Source of the DNA: Maea johnstoni
Lineage: Eukaryota; Annelida; Polychaeta; Spionida; Magelonidae
Assembly (NCBI GenBank): GCA_963942565.1
Contig: OZ012688.1
Span: 20,837,821 to 20,901,820, forward strand
DNA: 64,000 nt
Reading direction: 5' to 3'
Made by a program: the position numbers and the translations under genes
The notes under the pieces: generated by a model
What the model was told of the DNA's origin: nothing
Seen by the model: only the letters and a program-made list of their open reading frames with translations
The model's database searches: none
Part shown: one piece after another, positions 36,477-49,099 of the stretch
Layout of the letters: the number at the start of each line of letters is the position of its first letter
How positions within the stretch are numbered: the first letter of the stretch is position 1

Positions 36477-36630
36477 GGGGGGGGGGGGGGGGGGGGGCGG
36501 GGGGGGGGGGGGGGGGGGGGGTGTTTAAACCCAGACATTACTGTAACTTCAAAATCGTTTTATGTTATTCATTACAACAATGGAGGTTAAATAGTAAACT
36601 TCTAAATATAAATGGGGGGGGGGGGGGGGG
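36477..36630. repeat. Two poly-G tracts
   Basis: G runs at 36477-36521 (interrupted once by C at 36498) and 36614-36630, in the foldback spacer. They could form G-quadruplexes, and their exact length is prone to sequencing error. Confidence 0.9.
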
Positions 36631-38304
36631 AGGTTCTTTAACCTAAGCCATAAATCATTATATGATGATGATCGAAGGATCCAAAGTCCAATCCAACTTG
36701 GGTTTGGAGAAAAAGAGTCATGGAAACCAAACTGAACGATACTTTTGCAGGCACTAGATAGGCACGATGACCTCTACTCAGCTCAAAAAATAAACTTGTA
36801 AGAGGCAAGTACAGCTAGTATTTTGTCATTGTGAGGCAAACCTCTCTGAATGCAAAGTGATCATACCACATTCTGATGTTGTAGACAAAGCCACAACTGA
36901 AAGAACAGTTTTACTGAGTATGCATAATGTATGCAATAGATTATAGGGAATATGAGATTCACAAATGATAAAACCTAATGATAAGGGTAAATGGAACACC
37001 TCTGGTCATATGTGCATTGCTTTTAGATCGATATTAGTTATCACTTCTTTCATAACAACACCAAACCGACATATGGTGGAGAATTAAAGCTTAATTGTCC
37101 AGTCATTTTTTGATAAATATACCCCCAAAATCAGGCAGTATGAATTCATATTAGCAATGTTTACTAATAGCAGTTCGAAACAGCACAATAAAAGTTCACT
37201 TGTGGGTAGTTTCTAGTTTCCACTATGAAACATTGTTTGGAGACATGTCCAAAAATTCTCACTTTTTCAGTCACTTTTTACAAAATTATCCATAAATCAT
37301 GCACTACTGGTTACATTTTATACTGTTTACCAATAGCAGTTTCAATCAATAACCTTCAAAGAATATTTGTGTGTGATTTGCCATTTCTACTCTGAAGTAT
37401 AGAGTTTCTTAAGTCAGATCCCCAAAATATCCCATTTTTAGTTATTTTTCAATAAATTATTCTACAATCAAGCACTATTTGTACACTTCATAAATTTTAT
37501 TAAAGCAGTTTTAATCAATAACTTTAAAAGAATATTTGTGTAAGGTTTGCACTCTCTACTCAGAAGTATGTTTGTTCTTGGTCACATTCCTAAAATCTCA
37601 AAAATCTCACTTGTTCTACTCTTTTTTGCTGAAAACATCCCTCAAAAAAACCCTTATGTGTCAATTTCATAATATTAATTATATCAGTTCAAATCAGCAG
37701 CCCTTGAAGTGTATTTGTGCCAAGTTTGGAGATTCCACTTTTTCCCCTAGGTTTTGTATCATCATATTCCTAAAAAATCACGTTTTATGACATTTTTGCC
37801 TGAATTACCCCAAAAATGCAGTCACTTAGGGGGTCTTTCACAAACTTTACTGATGACATTCATTATCAATAACTCTCTAAGTGTACTTGTGTGAGGTTTT
37901 CAGCTTCTACTCTTAGGCCTAGGATTTCTATTGTCAGATCCCAAAAATATCGCTTTTTCTACTCTTTTTTGCTGAAAACACCCCAAAAACACACCCTATG
38001 TGTCAATTTCATAAAATTTAATAAATCAGTTATAATCAGCAACCCATGAAGTGTATTTGTGCCAAGTTTGGAGATTCCACTATCTTCCCTAGATTTTTTA
38101 TGAACATATTCCCAAAAAAATCACGTTTTATGACATTTTTTGCATAAAATGCCCCAAAAATAGTGTTTAAGGGTAACTCACGCCCTGCGTCCATTAAGAA
38201 TATTGATCAGCATCACTCAAAGTATATTTGTACCAAGTTTCACGCTTTTTACGGAAAGTGCACAATTTGGCCAAATTCCTGAGTTAGCCGCCCCGCTATT
38301 AGTA

Positions 38305-38465
38305 CAGTCAAACCTATATTAAGAGACCACCCAAGGGAAGACCAAAATGTGGTCTCTTAAGGTAGGTGGTCTCTTAATAGAGGGTCATTTAAACTAGAAT
38401 GTTGAACAAGGGGAAATGACAATGTAGTCTCTTAGTAGAGGTGGTCCTGCGGGCAGGTTTGACTG
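38305..38465. mobile_element. Tc1-like MITE abutting the foldback element
   Basis: Ends are CAGTCAAACCTATATTAAGA and GGCAGGTTTGACTG, flanked by TA at 38303-38304 and 38466-38467. The interior carries GGTCTCTTAA repeats in both orientations. The length is 161 bp. Confidence 0.75.
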
Positions 38466-38888
38466 TATTTGAAGATTTGAGAAAAATATGAGGTATCTAA
38501 AATTAATATCCCCAAGGGCTGATGCAGATGCATGATATAATGTGTTGTATGATATTTGGTGGGGTAAAATATAACATACCAATGCGAATCTATTTAAATA
38601 AATTTAATTTGACAATATGGTTATTCCACATCTGACATGAAATGGTACAATAGGCATTGTTTGCAACCCACACACAACTTGAGTAAAATGAAATACTACA
38701 CTACACACACACAAGAAGCCAATGGTGTGCTGTGTGAATAATCACTGCATGAAAACAACAGAATCAATGCCAATAAAACAGCTCCCTCAATCAATTCAAC
38801 AAAAGGCTAACACGAAACATTTATCACATCACATGATAAATTTACATGAAAAACAGGAGCAATCTAAAGGTTACTTTTTTGAATTCCT

Positions 38889-39101
38889 TTAACCCTTATG
38901 CTGCTGGTGGCTAATTTGGCCAATACAAAATGATGCAAAACACCTGAAGAATCACTGAAACCCTGGCAAATGGGTACTCATCTGAGAGTACTCAGCGAGA
39001 ACTTTCCAATGAATACCAACACGACAGGATTTCGATGGTTTTCAAAATATTTTGCGTTCTTGTGCTTTGGACAAAATAAGCCTCAGCATTGGAAGGGTTA
39101 A
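38889..39101 (-). mobile_element. piggyBac-like MITE, family B
   Basis: A 213-bp element from TTAA to TTAA, with ends CCCTTATGCTGCTGGTGGC and CTCAGCATTGGAAGGG. It is in opposite orientation to the copy at 39562, only 460 bases away. Confidence 0.8.
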
Positions 39102-39561
39102 CCCCTTAACAACAGTAGCGAACGCACTGTCTGACACATTGGAGTATATCCTCAAAAGAATGAGATTTGTTCTAAAATGTTAGACTACGCATTCGCTACA
39201 GTTGCAATAAGATAATTTCGTCATTGATTTAGTAAAAGTACTCAACATCATCGCAAAAATACCTGGGTATCATATGAAATAATTACAACAGAAATATTGA
39301 AAACCATACTTTTTACAAAATAAGAACATAACACAGGACCATATTTAAATATGCAAACAAAACTATACTTAAAACCAATTCAAAGATGTAATTTTACTGA
39401 GGGTAAAAAAGTTGTCCTTTTTAGGGAAAACATATCTTTTCAAAACCAAAAGGGGGCATATAGCTTTTAAATAAGTAGTCTAAATGATGATTACCACCAT
39501 TTCCCCCTAAAAATTCTCCTTCCCAATTCTGCATAGAATTACCAAATATAAGGATCAAAGT

Positions 39562-39774
39562 TTAACCCTTCCAATGCTGAGGCTACTTTCGTCAAAGGCA
39601 CAAGTACGCAAATATGTTTAAAAACAGTCTAAACCCTGTCATGTTGGTACTCATTGGAAAGCTCTTCATGAGTCCTATCAGATGAGTACCCACTTGCCAG
39701 GGTTTCAGTCATTTTCCAGATTTTTTGCATACTTTTGTATTGGCAAAATTAGCCACCAGCAGCATAAGGGTTAA
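39562..39774 (+). mobile_element. piggyBac-like MITE, family B
   Basis: A 213-bp copy from TTAA to TTAA, starting CCCTTCCAATGCTGAGGC and ending CACCAGCAGCATAAGGG. Confidence 0.8.
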
Positions 39775-39779
39775 GCATA

Positions 39780-42700
39780 TACCTATTACATTCATCAACT
39801 TTAGAGCAATGAAGAATATGACCATTTAATAATTTGGTTATGTTCCAGTAATCACCACCCTCAATTCATTTCTATACATAATAACTTTATTGGGTTGAAA
39901 ATTGGAAAAAGATGAAATGCCATAGTATACTTTCCCCAACTTTTTTGTGTCCAAAGTATCAACAACCTAATTCATGAAAAAATTAATCAAATCTATTTTG
40001 GAATCAAAATAATTGTTCCATTTTGATCTTGTTCCTTCTAGGAGCAGAAAAGAAAGTCAGGTTAAAAAAAAATCTTAGTCGGTAAAACTGTATGCAGCAA
40101 AATCAAGCAATAGTTACCATTTCATGTCATAGTGACTGGGATACTGCCGCTGCAGGGTTGTGGACCAACTAGGAGGTATAACACATCTGTGCACTAATAG
40201 GGGGCGCCACTTGGTACTGCTGGGAGTCTCCCAGATCCAGCAGGAACTGGGGCGGGGGATAGCATAATATAAAAAAGAATGCCCTTTATGAGGGAAAGGT
40301 ACTTTACATGACTGCGATATTCACCACAAAATGGTGAGTATTGAATAAATAATAGAGCTTAAGGAGACTCAACACCCCCATTAACAAGACACTTCAACAT
40401 CTTTCTTATCAGAAGCAAAACCGTAACTAAGTCAAAACAGTTTCAACTTATATTTTATTGATATCTTTTTCTGAAGACTATAATTTTCTACCAGTAATTC
40501 ACTCCTGTATCAAAGGCTATTAAAAGCGAGTGAATTTCATTGTTTTATATTCCCTATAACCACTTCCTTTTGGTAAAAGTAATAACTATTAGGTAAAAAA
40601 GATGATAGATTAACCAATAAAATTCTTTTTCTCAGGATATACTTTTAGATGCTTCAACAAATATGCTACTAGTGAGAATGTGAGAAATCCTGCATTAAGT
40701 CATCAGTGAAGTATCATGGCAGCAGCCCTCAGTGGCTCCCCCTATAGGACAAATCACACAACTCGGCAACACTTACAATTGGGGCTTCCACTAACAACTG
40801 TACAAGATGAAGCATATATCTACAGGTACTGTACATATCAATAATAATAATATTAATAATAATAATAGTGATAATAGTAGTAGCGTATTTACTCTCAAGC
40901 CAGTGAAAACTGACTACAGTTTACGTATCAATAATAAGGGCTGCTGGGTTGTCACAATTTACAGCTAGATGCCGCCAGAAAGCCTTGCTAGAGGAGGGTG
41001 CAGAAAGACCGGTCAGGGAGTGTGAGGTATATGAACAGGTCAGCTTCACGCCTTGTAAATAACCAGCACCCTTGTGACAGAAACCATCAACACTGATGAG
41101 GGGGGTGTGCTGATATGCCAGAATGTAAACCTTTCATGCTATAAGTTCCTCTTAGAAAGTACTGCCTAAATCTACAGTACTTTAAAAAGATAACTTAGAA
41201 ATAAAGCATTAATAAGCAAAATATTTGAAGGAGATTAAGTTCTCATCTACATTTCTTCTTCAAATATTTTCCAAAAGATGCTTTGGTGAGAAAGGCATCA
41301 CCTTTAAAATCGTCGTCTTTATAGGTGGTTCTGGCATAAATGGGTTGATAGCAACATCATCCTCTTTATGCTGTTGTAAAAGTTCTTTAAAAAACCCTGC
41401 AAATTCACATAAATTAAACTCAATCTCTTATGTTAAATATCTTTGTAAACTTGCAGTCAGTAAATTGCCCATGTTTACTCATAAAATACTTTCCCTTTAT
41501 CATTCCTTGTTCGGAGGAGATAGGTAAATCAACCATATTCCAAACCTCCTCATTGAGAAATACGAAAAAACTTAGGAATGAAAAATGAATAAGCTATGAA
41601 TTATCATCATAATTACCCATAATTCCTCATCAGCCAATTGGAGGCTTCTCCTGTTTTCAGGTTGTCATGACGATGGATGTGCTTCACTGGTTGGAGATTT
41701 GGTGCTGTACATTGCATATCACTACACAAACCCGAACAGACGGTATCTCTACTGGGCCCTGCTGGCATATGGGCCAGTTAGTCTACCATCAGCTCATAGC
41801 AAGACTTTCTGAACGACTACCACGTGATAAGTCCACCACGGTACGATTATAAAATGTTTTCTATAGATCACATAGTTCATCTACCCGAAGGCTATAGGTA
41901 CATGGTGGTAATACTGACAATACGCACAACCTCTATGTGGTGGTGTTCGACGACGGCGGCGGCCTAGAAAACTGGTGGCGACGATGATGACGACGACGAC
42001 GACACGACGATGAGGAGGACAACAACATGGACAACAGAGGACATGCCACAAAGAGACCGGCTCTTTGCCACATGTACTTCATGCTTGCTACCAGCTTTGC
42101 TAAGCTAATAGGCTATCATTAGCCAGACTTTGTACATCCACTCACGGTGGCCAATCTGATCTTACAAGTTTGAAAATATCTTAGAAACGAAAAACAGACT
42201 CACAAATAATAGTGCGATGTTCGTTTTTTTGTTTTGTGACAAAATTATCCTTTCATAAGAATACATGTATCTCATAGAGGTCAATATTTTTATCAAGATA
42301 TCAACATTTGCATCAGACCATATTGGCGCATGTACTGTGAATGGGTTCATAGAAGAGACTGTTGATTTGGTATCAGTTATTTGTTTAAGGTATATACAGA
42401 ACAGAAATGATGAAAATAGTCCATGCACTGAAACCTGTGGTCGTCAAACCCCTTTATACCCAGAGCTGTTCAGTGAAATATTGTCTGAATGGGAATTGTT
42501 TTCTAAGAAACATTGCTCTTTCAAGCTGTCTTGAGGATAATAGTCAACTTTGGTTCATTGTCACTTTCTGCCATATATCTAGGCCGAGAAATGACTAGCC
42601 AGTTGTGAAAAGTGAAGGGACACAAAATCAATGTAACACCGACCTTCAGAGAACAAAGTTAACTCTTTTCAAGGTTCATGCAGGGTCTTAGCCAGGATTT

Positions 42701-44250
42701 CAAAAATGCCTGTCCAAAGCAGCAATTTCAAAATTTCTGCCCGTCCAGATTTAGCTACTTCTCTACTTCAAATCCTTATACCAGCTACAATTAATAGCCT
42801 AGTGTGTCATAAAGGGCAATTTACAAATTTACACTTCAGCTATGTCATAGAAGATGGTTTGTTAAGAAAATATTTTGTTATTACACCCCAAAAGTCAAAA
42901 TTGAAAAATCTTGATAGAAATTTTTGCCTGTCCAAACAGGTTGTTTTTAGGAAACTACCTGCCCAAAAGACAGGTAGGACGGGTCCTGGCTAAGTCCCTG
43001 GGTTCATGTACCAATTTACTTTTCAGGTGGCTTGTGTACCATTGGTTGACCTGAGAGACTGGTGATTTGAGACTGAGTTATTTGAGGATTCCTTCTGAAC
43101 ATCCTTTGAATTCTTTCCAATAGATGTCACTAAAAGTCAGCCCATATAAAGAACATGTTCACAGGTTATCTTACACAGCTTCAGGTGCGGCACATTCTGT
43201 ACCCTTCTCCTTATTGATGGATCCCTGAAACCTGGGGCAGCTGAAACAACAGCTCACACCTGCCCCAATTACAAAGGTTTTATGCAAATTCTCCGCATGT
43301 TATGTACATCACTGTGTCACATAGACTGGTCAAGAACGAAATACCAGGGGTAGTGTGTGATCATCTAAGAGGCACTACCATACTAAAAGAAAGAGTGAAC
43401 AAGTAGAAGAGGAAGAATACTGAGAGGAGGAGGAAGAGGAGGATGAGAGAAAGCATTGTTATTCTACAAGGCGACTGAATGGTTAGACTCAAAACCATCA
43501 GCGCGACCACTCGTCTATAAATCCATACTTAAAATAACCTCAATTTACATGCAACTGACCCACAATTTACACACATTGTCACTTTCATTCCTCACATATA
43601 CATAACAGACGTTGTTCGCCTGTGGTAACTTGTTAAGACCTATCTTCAGATACATGCGTGCTGCCCTTCCATTGCAGGGTTCACACGCTCTCTCCAATAT
43701 ACAAGCAAGCTGCAACAACCTAGAAACGACGCTAGTCTCTAAGTAAAATCAGTGGCAACTAAAGACAGCCTAGTTACACCTGTGGATGGCTTGAAGTTGT
43801 GCAATCTCGTATCAAAAAAAATAAAAATGAAATGGAAAAAAATGAATAAATTAATAGAAAGATGGTATAATTACGTAAGCCTAACATACCGGTAGCTATA
43901 AAATGTAATTGGTAATAAGAAATTTATCACATTTCAGGTTCTTTAGACTTTAAAAAAATATACCATTAAAGTAAAAACATTCAGCGGTTCAATGCCATGT
44001 ATGTGTATCTCATCACTGCACAGGGTCTAGGATTTGAGTGCTGCCCGAGGCATGTGAGAGAGTTGCCAGTGATTTGGCAGAATTCAGTGGGTTTTACTGA
44101 ATGCTATTGTTTCCTCCAAAAGGATTGCTTGTCACAATTTGGTTGAGTGCCAGTGTAAGTGATAAAAAATATGGATGAAATGCCTAGAGAGAAAACGCTG
44201 ACCAAATAGGGCCATCCACAGGTGAAATTATGAAACGAGTTATGAAACAC
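39780..44250. other. Gene-free stretch with low-complexity tracts
   Basis: No exon was supported. It includes an (AAT)n-like tract at about 40838-40880, GAC/GAT triplet-rich sequence at about 41945-42040, a purine-rich tract at about 43390-43450, one hAT-type MITE (42681) and a SINE-like piece near 44025-44160. It may be intergenic between DAZAP2 and SNRK. Confidence 0.5.
42681..43000 (+). mobile_element. hAT-type MITE, family A, diverged copy with perfect target duplication
   Basis: A 320-bp copy with symmetrical ends CAGGGTCTTAGCCAGG and CCTGGCTAAGTCCCTG. The flanking duplication GGTTCATG (42673-42680, 43001-43008) is perfect. The interior is divergent from the other copies, so this may be a subfamily. 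Confidence 0.9.
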
Positions 44251-44255
44251 TTTAA

Positions 44256-44486
44256 TTAACCCATTAATGCTAAAAGAGGCCAAAACAGGCCTGACAATTT
44301 TGAATACATTTTTCTATCAAAAGCATTTTTTAATTTTTTTTTGAAGGAGAACTGTTTATCACAACTTTACCAACAAATCTCCCTCAAATATTTTGTAAAA
44401 TCATTGTCAATTCCAAATTTATTCTCAAAAGTATCATAGATCCAGACGACAATTGATGGAGGAACTCTTTAGCATTAATGGGTTAA
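44256..44486. mobile_element. piggyBac-like MITE, family C
   Basis: From TTAA to TTAA with ends CCCATTAATGCTAAAAG and TTTAGCATTAATGGG. A related copy is at 55215-55445; more decayed relatives are at about 45342-45580 and 53024-53240. Confidence 0.75.
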
Positions 44487-44489
44487 TGG

Positions 44490-47400
44490 GCAGCTGCTGG
44501 GCAGAACAAGGTCAACAGACAAGACAGAAAGCGGCTCTTATTACAGATCCTCCCTGAATATGTTACAGGTATTGTCTCCTCATGCTAGCTATGGCAGAGG
44601 TGTCTGTGTTTCCCTATCCTCTCATGCTATTTACATGAAACCCTTATTTTGCACGGGGTTGTTAGTCTGGGGTAGAGGGTCGGTAGCCATTACGATAAGC
44701 ACACTTATTGCCTCAATATCAGCATATATTGACCTATTTGTACCCACACAACCAGCAAAAGGATGCCCTGAAACTAAACCTTCCTTAAATCTCTTTAACC
44801 CATTCTACTAAATCATGCTTAAATTTGAAGTTATTTCCAAAAGTACCTTGGCTACTGACGGTCCCTGTCAAGGAGATGTCCAGGTAGGAAAGGGTTAAGG
44901 GAGAAAAGGATTGAAGCATTATGTAACAACAGGGGCGCTTTGTCACTGTCCACTAGGCAGCAGCAGGAGCAGAATATCAGCTCCACAAGAGAATCTCATC
45001 TACACAAAGACAATGTACAGTTTATATACCTATATACAAAACAGTAGACAGGAACAGGTGGTGGGGAGTTGGCAACACCTCTAACCCAGTCATGCTATAG
45101 AATGCCTCCTACAGTTGTCATCAGCGTCAAAGAAACTTATGGCAATAGCCTGTTTACTAAAAATGCTTCTACTAAAGCTTGAAGGAAATTTGTTGCCAAT
45201 GTTCTGAGAGACTTGGTTAGTAACCTAGTAATGCAATATGAACGGAGAAAGTATTTGATGGAAAGTGAAAGGAATATGTTTGTGAGAAAGTTATCCCTGA
45301 AATAAGTCAGGTCTTTGACAGTCCCCTGTCAGTGACATATGGGTAAACACATGAGCGCTTACAGTGGCCAAAAGCAGTCTGGACAATTTTGGTTAAATCT
45401 CCAAGAAAAAAGCATAATTAGGAAAATATCTAAAGGAGAAATGTTTTACCAGAATACTACCATCAACATTCCTTGAAATATTTTGTAAAACAATCATGAA
45501 TGTCTTGTTATTGTTATAAGTATTATTGACCCAGAAGACAACTGCTGAAGACACTCTTCAGCATGAACAAGCTAGTCAGATAACCTGGGTGCTAACAGCA
45601 TGGATGCGGGGTCGACAGCACACACCATGGCTGCAGGTTTCATCCCTTCTACTCCTTGAGCAGCTATCATTAAAATACTTAATCCAATTTCTACAGCCTT
45701 GCCCTAGCCAGTATGAAAATAACGGCAGAAACTAGTAATTCTGTACAGAGAGAGGGTTTACACCGGATACTGCATGGCACAACAAGTTATTGAACCCTCT
45801 TTGTGTGTCCGTAAATACACCCTATTGATTTGATTTGAAGAATGTCTTTTTGAAAAAGTTTTGAAAATAGTTCTTTGATAAATCTTTTTCAAATAATTTC
45901 AAAAGACATTGATATGACTTATTCATGTACTTATGAAGGATTTTAAAAAATCCTGAAATACTTCAAATCTTGAATTTGTATTTTGTAAATGTAACTTTCA
46001 GGGCACCAAGAACTTGCTGATTGTATAACTTGCTTTGGAATAAAAAGAAAATGTATAAATTTTTGGGAACACAATTATCTTACAATAGGTTCAAACCCAA
46101 CTTTAAAACACAAGAATTTTACAACAATAGATACAGAACTTCTCTAGGATGTGACAATAATATTGTACAACACACAATCTGTTACGCCCTTCGAATAAAG
46201 CCTTTTTTCTTATCATAAAGAATCTTCACATTGTTGGTTCATCTTTAGGGTATCTGCACACTGTTGGCTCTTTACGCTATCTGCACAATGTGTTCTCTTT
46301 AGGAAGACTACTTGAACAGGCAACACACGTGACAAGTATTAATACAATGATGCTACAGCCATACTTCCCAAGACAGCACCTGTTAACTTGTTCATGCTAG
46401 GGCATCTCGAAACATCGCTATCAAGACCTAGCATACCTTCGGAAGTAAATTTGCAATTAAGTATCATTTCATTTCACAAAATATTTGAAAATGTTCTTCT
46501 GTGTTAAACATTAACATCCCTCCTCTCAAACAGGTGATACATGCAAGTTAACAGAAAAGATATTTTGTTGCACTTGACCATTCGCAGATCACTAGAAAAG
46601 CAGACAATTGCACAGTGAAGAAATCAGACACAATGTAAATACAGTACTCTTCAGCACAACAATAGTATCGATTGGCATTGTTTTTTAATACAATGTATCA
46701 AGGATAATCCTGAGACCATAATACCACAAGTATACAAGCACTAGAACATCATGACTATCCACAGAAGGTCCCCCGATTAATATCACAACTCTTCAAAGAA
46801 AGGAAGAAAGTAACTGCTCAATGCATACAAGAGATTGGAGTTAGTGCATTTCACATTAAGGGGGTCCTAGTCTTTAGAAAAATTTGAGTCTATGGTGAAT
46901 TTCATGATACTGAATGAGTGGACGAGCCAATAATGCCATAAATAGTATCATCTAAATAGTAATGACTCATTTATTGCTGTAAGAGCAAAGCTGAAAAATA
47001 CTTAATCCAAGATCCTTGGCAAACGGGTACTACAAAAATAACTGTATACACCTGATCTAAAGAACTTCTAAGCTGGTGAGGAAATACTGATACAGTATAC
47101 ACATTCCCTTCCCTCCAGCAAAGGGGCATCTCTAAACCTATTGTTGACCCTTGTATGCCTGAAGTTCCCCTTGAAAAATATTGTCTGCATCCCTGATACC
47201 TTCAAAAATAATAAAGGAATAAAGCACAAGATTAAAAGATACTTAAAGGACATGATCTGACGTACACACACAAGTATCTTAATCATATTTTCAAAAACAA
47301 TTGACAGAAAGTTGTGTTGGTTCAACAATCCCTCTTCAAATATCCTTCATATATAATTCTACTTGGAGAGTTATGCTTAAGGTTGTCAGATGCAAACAAG

Positions 47401-48890
47401 TTAGGTTCTGATTTACATCACTACTCCAAATACTGTCATAAAGATTCTTATGATAGAGATAAAATCAAAAGAGCTAGAACTTATTTAACCACTACAGGCA
47501 TGAAGGGGAAAATTCCTAAGTTTCCCTTGAAAAAAAAAAAGGCCAACTGGATCTTGGAGGATGCGGAGCCTGTGTTTCTGACTGTACATTGTGGTATATA
47601 GTAGTAAGTAATACCCTGTCAACGATCACAGTACAGATCTGCTACTTCTACCACTAGTCACCACAGATTCCGTCAATAACGCAAGCACATCACGCAGAAC
47701 ACTGGCAGAAAGGGGGGCAAGGATAGCAGCCAAGGAATATCAAAAGGTATTCCAAACATTTCCATGGATCAGTCAATTCAAAATTGGTGACAGATTTTTT
47801 TAATCAAATCAATTCAACATTAGAATTAAAGAACTAATATTTTACTCAGATCAGATAAATTTTCAGTTTAATTAAATCAAACCTAGCAGATCTGAATGAA
47901 AGGAAAAAATGCCTTTTTTGTCAATATAAATACATGTATAGATGAAGTCAAAAAAGTGTGCCAAAAATATATGAAAATATTAAGATCACATCTGACTCAT
48001 ACAAACTTTTTGGAGCTGTTGCCAAAGATATACAGCATTTATGTGTGCTTTAGATTTGATAAAACTCGGAATCCTAATAATATGAGCACTCGTTCCATTC
48101 CATAGTATCTATTTCATTGTCACATTAACCAGGTCCTTTCAATTTCCATATATTTTCACCAAGTCTAACATAATTGGAAACTCTCTTTAGACCATCTTTA
48201 AACATCCTTGAAGCTCAAAGAAGTAGGTTTTTCTATTCCCAAAGCAAATGGGGACAATGACTAACTCACACACGCTGTGAGTTCTGCTACTGCAGCTTAG
48301 CTCCTACATTTACAAATGTTTCCATAAAAAATATACAACTTATTGCAATAAAAAGTTTCATTCAACAAAAGGCATTAGACTGGATGCTCACGTATACCCA
48401 AAAGCCCACTTTAATTGTTTGAGGTGTCTGGCTCTTGTATGAATGCAACCAAGGGATTCTAGTTATTAAAGTAAAAGCTAGCCGTTTTTTCTTGCAAAGT
48501 TTGAATAAATTGCTCTCTTATGAGGTAGCAAAAGTAGAAAAGTGTATCATAGCAAACCACTTCGGATAAATCATGCTTTATCAACTTTCACCCATTCAGG
48601 CCTGTAGCACCAAAAACTGAATGCATATTTGATGAGCATTTTCTTCACAATGCATTCACAAAAAAAATTACCAACGCAAAAGGCAGATTTTTTTTGATTT
48701 TTTTTTTTGGTAGCTACAGGCACAAATGAGTTGACAACAGAAGACTGGCTATCACCTGACGACATGAACATCATTAGGGAACAGCGAGAGATTCACATAG
48801 AGCAAAGACACATAAGAAACCAACACAGCTCTGAGGGGTCGAGATAAAGAATCTTGTAACTTGAAAGTATCTTCTTCATTGGTACATATA
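44490..48890. other. Gene-free stretch downstream of SNRK
   Basis: No coding exon or RNA gene was seen. Decayed TTAACCCATT-type MITEs are at about 45342-45580 and 48588-48736 (ACCCATTCAGGCCTGTAGC with inverse GCTACAGGC). If SNRK uses a distal poly(A) site, part of this is its 3' UTR. Confidence 0.45.
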
Positions 48891-48895
48891 AAACT

Positions 48896-48901
48896 TTTAT
48901 T
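48896..48901 (-). terminator. SNRK: Candidate poly(A) signal of SNRK
   Basis: TTTATT, read as AATAAA on the minus strand, about 200 bases past the SNRK stop codon. Confidence 0.45.
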
Positions 48902-49099
48902 CAAGTATTTTCAAATTAGCAATGGATAAAAAAAAAAATGAAAACATATTTTCCATGCAAATTTTGAGTGTTGTTTTCCTTATTTTCGGACCCTGTAAAA
49001 ATATGTGGGCAGCAGAAGGAGAGGAAAGGATGCGGCAAAGGAGGGGAACAAGACCACTACGATTACACGGATATAAACATTGCCCTAGTGCTAGCATCA

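Larger units (their letters stand above)
33811..38298. mobile_element. 4.5-kb foldback element with arms of tandem ~170-bp repeats
   Basis: The termini are TAGCGGGGCGGCTAA at the left and TTAGCCGCCCCGCTA at the right, flanked by TTA on both sides (33808-33810 and 38299-38301). The left arm (about 33811-35310) and right arm (about 37095-38298) are inverted copies over more than 1 kb. Each arm is an array of degenerate units with a recurring core like AACTTGGCACAAATACACTT (left arm near 33851, 34030, 34198, 34370, 34668, 34846, 35010, 35188). The left arm has an extra segment around 34490-34800. The spacer (35.3-37.1 kb) holds TG and poly-G runs but no transposase. Foldback elements with subrepeated arms are known in Drosophila (FB) and sea urchin (TU). 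A TTA target duplication would suit the PIF/Harbinger group. Confidence 0.8.

Noticed and set aside
36437-36646. Gly-rich 69-codon frame
   Set aside because: It is created by the poly-G tracts.
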